Shown: one piece after another, positions 6,286 through 8,059 of the stretch
Layout: every line of letters starts with the position of its first letter
How positions within the stretch are numbered: the stretch's first letter is position 1
NCBI GenBank assembly: GCA_964452105.1
Contig: CAYVLI010000027.1
Location: 5,782 to 13,840 of the forward strand
Length of the DNA: 8,059 nucleotides
Direction: 5' to 3'
Source: CAYVLI01 sp964452105 [NCBI: uncultured Nitrospinota bacterium]
GTDB lineage: Bacteria; JAUXIQ01
Notes under the pieces: generated by a model
What the model was told of the DNA's origin: nothing
What the model saw: the letters and a program-made list of their open reading frames with translations, nothing else
The model's database searches: none
Translations under genes and position numbers: made by a program

Positions 6286-7013
6286 TGCTGAGAATAGAAA
6301 ATCTGGTCATTCGATACGGAAACATCACCGCCGTGAAAGGCATTTCCCTGGAAGTCCATGAGGGAGAGATCGTCTGCATAATAGGAGCCAACGGCGCCGG
6401 CAAGAGCACCACCCTCAAGACCATATCCGGTCTCCTGAAACCCTTTCAGGGGCACGTTGAATTCCAGGGCGTGAGTATCACCGGATGGACACCGGACCGC
6501 ATCCTGCGCGCCGGAATAGCGCAGGTACCCGAAGGAAGGTGGATACTGGGTGAACTCACCGTGCGGGAGAACCTTCTCATGGGGGCTTACACGCGCAAGG
6601 ACAACGCTTCCATAAAAAAGGAGATGGGGCAGATACTCGATCTATTTCCACCAATAGCAAACAGGATAAACCAGCGTGGTAATACGCTGAGCGGTGGGGA
6701 GCGCCAGATGCTGGCCATAGGGCGGGCTCTCATGTCCAAACCCTCTCTCATGCTCCTGGACGAACCTTCTCTCGGCCTTGCCCCAATAATTGTTGTGGAG
6801 ATATTCCGCATCATCCGTGATCTGAGGGAACAGGGCACGACCATATTGTTGGTGGAGCAGAACGCCAGGCAAGCCCTGGAATTTTCCGACCGGGCGTATG
6901 TCATGGAAGTGGGAAAGGTAACGCTTTCCGACAGTGGAGAAAACCTGCTGAACAACGATGCAGTGATAAAGGCGTACCTGGGTATTCGGCGAAGAGAGAC
7001 CTCTTTGAATTAA
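6285..7013 (+). CDS. livF: Branched-chain amino acid-type ABC transporter ATPase LivF
   Basis: A 242-residue cytoplasmic ATPase that pairs with LivG. Walker A is GANGAGKS at 34-41, the Q-loop is Q80 in IAQVPEGR, the signature LSGGERQ is at 135-141, and Walker B LMLLDE is at 155-160 with catalytic E160. The D-loop SLGLA follows at 162-166. At the switch position it has Q192 (VEQN) instead of histidine, as usual for LivF. The ATG shares its A with the TGA of livG (TGATG), which suggests coupled translation; AAGGAG at 6268-6273 inside livG is eleven bases upstream. This is the last operon gene. Only 13 bases separate its TAA from the stop of the convergent dehydrogenase, and no terminator is visible there. 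Confidence 0.94.
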   Translation: MLRIENLVIRYGNITAVKGISLEVHEGEIVCIIGANGAGKSTTLKTISGLLKPFQGHVEFQGVSITGWTPDRILRAGIAQVPEGRWILGELTVRENLLMGAYTRKDNASIKKEMGQILDLFPPIANRINQRGNTLSGGERQMLAIGRALMSKPSLMLLDEPSLGLAPIIVVEIFRIIRDLREQGTTILLVEQNARQALEFSDRAYVMEVGKVTLSDSGENLLNNDAVIKAYLGIRRRETSLN

Positions 7014-7026
7014 GTAACCGCTCCTC

Positions 7027-8049
7027 TCAGGGCTCTATGATTACTTTTATGGAGTCCTGAGCCCTGGCAACCAGTTGAAACCCCAGACCGGTTTCCTCCA
7101 GGCTCAGCCTGTGGGTAATCATGTCCTTGACGTTCACTACTCCCGCCCTGATGAGCCGCAAGGCCGTTTCATGGTCGGCGGGGCTCCCCGCATAGCTGGT
7201 GGTGAGGGTCACGTCGTTGCGGAAGAACAGGTCGTTTATGGAAACGGGGATGGTGACACCGCTATCCGTGGGAGCGAACAAGAGCACCGTGCCGCCTCGC
7301 TCCACCGACTGCAGCGCCTGCTCTATGGCCGGTACCGCGCCGGTGCACACAATGACCAGGTCTGCGCCCCTGCCGTCGTTGAATTTTTTAAAACGCTGAG
7401 GCACGTCTTCTTTCGCATGTATGGTCAGCTCCACACCGAATTTGCTTGCGGCCTCGAGCCTGTAATCGCTGACGTCTGTTGCCGCTATCCGGCCCGCCCC
7501 CAGCGCCCGGGCCAGATTGATGTAGAGCAGGCCTGCTATACCGCTTCCTACCACCAGCACGCTCTGGCCCGGCTTCAATCCCGCCATCCTCATTCCCCGG
7601 AGCACGCAGGCCAGGGGTTCGGTGAAGGTGGCCTCCTCGAAAGAAACTTCGTCCGGTATCAGGTAAACACCGCGGTCCGTGTTGATGGGGGGCAGGCGGA
7701 CGAATTCCGCGAAGCCTCCAGGGTCGAAAGACGTAGAGCGCAGCGTATCGCACATGGTGTGATGGCCGCTGAGGCAGTAGTAGCAGGTGTTGCAGGGCAC
7801 GTGATGAGAGGCGGCTACCCTGTCCCCCACCTTATACCGGGTAACCCCTTCGCCTGCTTCGGCCACCTCTCCGGCTATTTCATGGCCCAGCACCAGCGGC
7901 GCCTTGGGGAGACGATACCACTCCATGACGTCGCTGCCGCAGACACCGCTGGCTTTGATTCGAATCAGGAGTTCGTCTGGCCCGACCTCCGGCCTGGGTA
8001 TCTCCTCCAGCCTCACGTCCCGGTTGTTGTAATACATCGCCACACGCAT
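7027..8049 (-). CDS. Zinc-dependent medium-chain alcohol dehydrogenase
   Basis: A 340-residue cytoplasmic MDR-family dehydrogenase of the threonine/sorbitol/butanediol dehydrogenase type, which oxidises a secondary alcohol or polyol with NAD. The catalytic zinc site is C37 (GVCGSD), H56-E57 (GHE) and E144 (EPLAC). The structural zinc loop has C86, C89, C92 and C100. The Rossmann domain carries GSGIAG at 168-173, and D192 at the end of the second strand favours NAD over NADP. All key residues are present and the length is normal, so it should be active; the substrate cannot be told. The ATG at 8047-8049 lies ten bases from the window edge with only a weak GGG before it, so the promoter, ribosome binding site and any further operon lie outside. 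It converges on livF. Confidence 0.9.
   Translation of the reverse strand: MRVAMYYNNRDVRLEEIPRPEVGPDELLIRIKASGVCGSDVMEWYRLPKAPLVLGHEIAGEVAEAGEGVTRYKVGDRVAASHHVPCNTCYYCLSGHHTMCDTLRSTSFDPGGFAEFVRLPPINTDRGVYLIPDEVSFEEATFTEPLACVLRGMRMAGLKPGQSVLVVGSGIAGLLYINLARALGAGRIAATDVSDYRLEAASKFGVELTIHAKEDVPQRFKKFNDGRGADLVIVCTGAVPAIEQALQSVERGGTVLLFAPTDSGVTIPVSINDLFFRNDVTLTTSYAGSPADHETALRLIRAGVVNVKDMITHRLSLEETGLGFQLVARAQDSIKVIIEP
7028..7066. repeat. Inverted repeat at the end of the dehydrogenase gene
   Basis: CAGGGCTC (7028-7035) and GAGCCCTG (7059-7066) form a perfect 8-base inverted repeat with a 23-base loop. It begins in the dehydrogenase stop codon and covers its last codons. It could fold in transcripts of either strand and shield 3' ends, but no T-rich run follows on either side, so it is not a standard terminator. 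Confidence 0.3.
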
Positions 8050-8059
8050 GGATTTACCC

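Overview
The window carries a complete five-gene branched-chain amino acid-type (HAAT family) ABC transporter operon of about 4.7 kb. To its left is a tail-to-tail pair of nitroreductase-family flavoproteins, and to its right a zinc-dependent alcohol dehydrogenase that converges on it. Nothing here is a phage, CRISPR, rRNA or tRNA locus. The organism is a bacterium of moderate to high GC content that uses ATA (Ile) and AGG (Arg) freely. The transporter's binding protein has a plain Sec signal peptide without a lipobox cysteine, which suits a free periplasmic protein and so a diderm host, perhaps an anaerobe with a Desulfobacterota-like gene set. That placement is inference; no taxonomic marker gene is present.

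Layout: 1-139 is a short leader with a good sigma70-type promoter. 140-805 (+) and 807-1460 (-) are two paralogous FMN nitroreductases that converge with one base between their stop codons. 1461-2317 is a gap of about 850 bases without a convincing gene. It holds the promoter of the second nitroreductase, a doubtful 95-residue reading frame with a signal-peptide-like start, and two long imperfect inverted repeats (1904-1998 and 2104-2193). The second repeat is flanked by 7-base direct repeats. 2318-7013 (+) is the operon: binding protein, permeases LivH and LivM, ATPases LivG and LivF, with short gaps or overlaps and a strong ribosome binding site before most genes. 7027-8049 (-) is the dehydrogenase.

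The five operon products should form one importer. The periplasmic protein delivers ligand to the LivH-LivM channel, which is driven by the LivG-LivF ATPase pair. The binding protein keeps the LivJ/LivK-like cysteine pair and part of the ligand pocket. By eye, however, it lacks the acidic residue that holds the amino group in E. coli LivJ, so the substrate need not be leucine, isoleucine or valine. The flanking oxidoreductases give no firm clue to the substrate.

I see no clear new biological system. The least explained part is the repeat-rich gap at 1690-2200, followed by the GC-rich alternative hairpins between the binding protein gene and livH.
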